Below, piece by piece: positions 63,841-64,000 of a stretch of DNA of 64,000 nt. Made by a program: the position numbers and the translations under genes. The notes under the pieces are model-generated. The model worked only from the letters and a program-made list of their open reading frames with translations, searched no databases and was not told the origin of the DNA. Source of the DNA: Paenibacillus flagellatus (GTDB lineage: Bacteria > Bacillota > Bacilli > Paenibacillales > NBRC-103111); assembly GCF_003217775.1 (NCBI RefSeq), contig NZ_QJVJ01000019.1, forward strand, positions 1-64,000, given 5' to 3'. Each line of letters opens with the position of its first letter. The first letter of the stretch is position 1.

Positions 63841-64000
63841 AGCGTTGTCGTACTTGGGACTCGCCATGCGGGCAGGCAAGCTCGCCTTCGGCGAGGAGGG
63901 CGTTCTCAAGGCGGTCCGCTCGGGACAGGCTCGACTGGTCGTGATCGCGGAAGACGCTTCGGACAATACGCTCAAGAAGTTTCAGGACAAATGCCGGCAT
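63821..64000 (+). CDS. ylxQ: L7Ae-like protein YlxQ, 3' end missing
   Basis: The first 60 codons are present. The start MNQQPNKALSYLGLAMRAGK then FGEEGVLKAVRSGQARLVVIA matches the ribosomal L7Ae/L30e-type YlxQ (RplGA) family that binds kink-turns. It overlaps ylxR and is cut by the window end. Confidence 0.9.
   Translation, partial: MNQQPNKALSYLGLAMRAGKLAFGEEGVLKAVRSGQARLVVIAEDASDNTLKKFQDKCRH

Overview
The window is a contiguous piece of a high-GC, low-complexity-free chromosome of a motile Bacillales bacterium, most likely a Paenibacillaceae member (Paenibacillus/Cohnella-like). The evidence is the Gram-positive replicative polymerase PolC, CodY, sigma-D, FliY, CheC/CheD and the B. subtilis-like order yraN-sucCD-dprA-topA-trmFO-hslVU-codY-flg/fli/flh/che-sigD-rpsB-tsf-pyrH-frr-uppS-cdsA-dxr-rseP-proS-polC-rimP-nusA-ylxR-ylxQ. 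Purine-rich Shine-Dalgarno sites are strong throughout, and TTG and GTG starts are common. I see no phage, insertion sequence, CRISPR array, rRNA or tRNA.

Region 1 (1-15.4 kb): a truncated FliK-like protein and an orphan FlhB-C-terminal-like protein come first, then YraN. A minus-strand block follows (a 62-residue protein, a methyltransferase, ComM). The plus strand resumes with a small zinc-ribbon protein, succinyl-CoA synthetase (sucCD), dprA, topA, trmFO, hslVU and codY. The xerC/codV gene that sits between trmFO and hslV in B. subtilis is absent.

Region 2 (15.4-46.8 kb): a single-strand flagellar/chemotaxis locus of about 35 genes. It encodes the rod (flgB, flgC, fliE), the MS ring and switch (fliF, fliG, fliM, fliY), the export apparatus (fliH, fliI, fliJ, fliO, fliP, fliQ, fliR, flhB, flhA), hook assembly (fliK, flgD, the hook/rod protein), FlbD/SwrD, FliL, FlhF/FlhG, CheY, CheB, CheA, CheW, CheC, CheD and sigma-D. 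FapA, a SwrB-like coiled-coil membrane protein and an MltG-like protein follow. Most genes overlap or lie within 50 bp of each other, so co-transcription is likely. The region between the codY terminator and flgB carries a striking repeat array that may be an operator.

Region 3 (46.8-64 kb): housekeeping genes for translation (rpsB, tsf, frr, proS), nucleotide and lipid/isoprenoid synthesis (pyrH, uppS, cdsA, dxr), a site-2 protease (rseP), polC, a tandem pair of paralogous membrane proteins, and rimP-nusA-ylxR-ylxQ, which is cut by the window end. Intrinsic terminators follow sucD, codY, the mltG-like gene, rpsB, proS and polC. proS is preceded by an array of 40-bp repeats, each containing a hairpin, whose last copy keeps the hairpin through a compensatory change.

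No wholly new system is obvious. The best candidates for something undescribed are the FliK-like/FlhB-C-like gene pair at the left end, the repeat array upstream of flgB, and the hairpin repeats upstream of proS.
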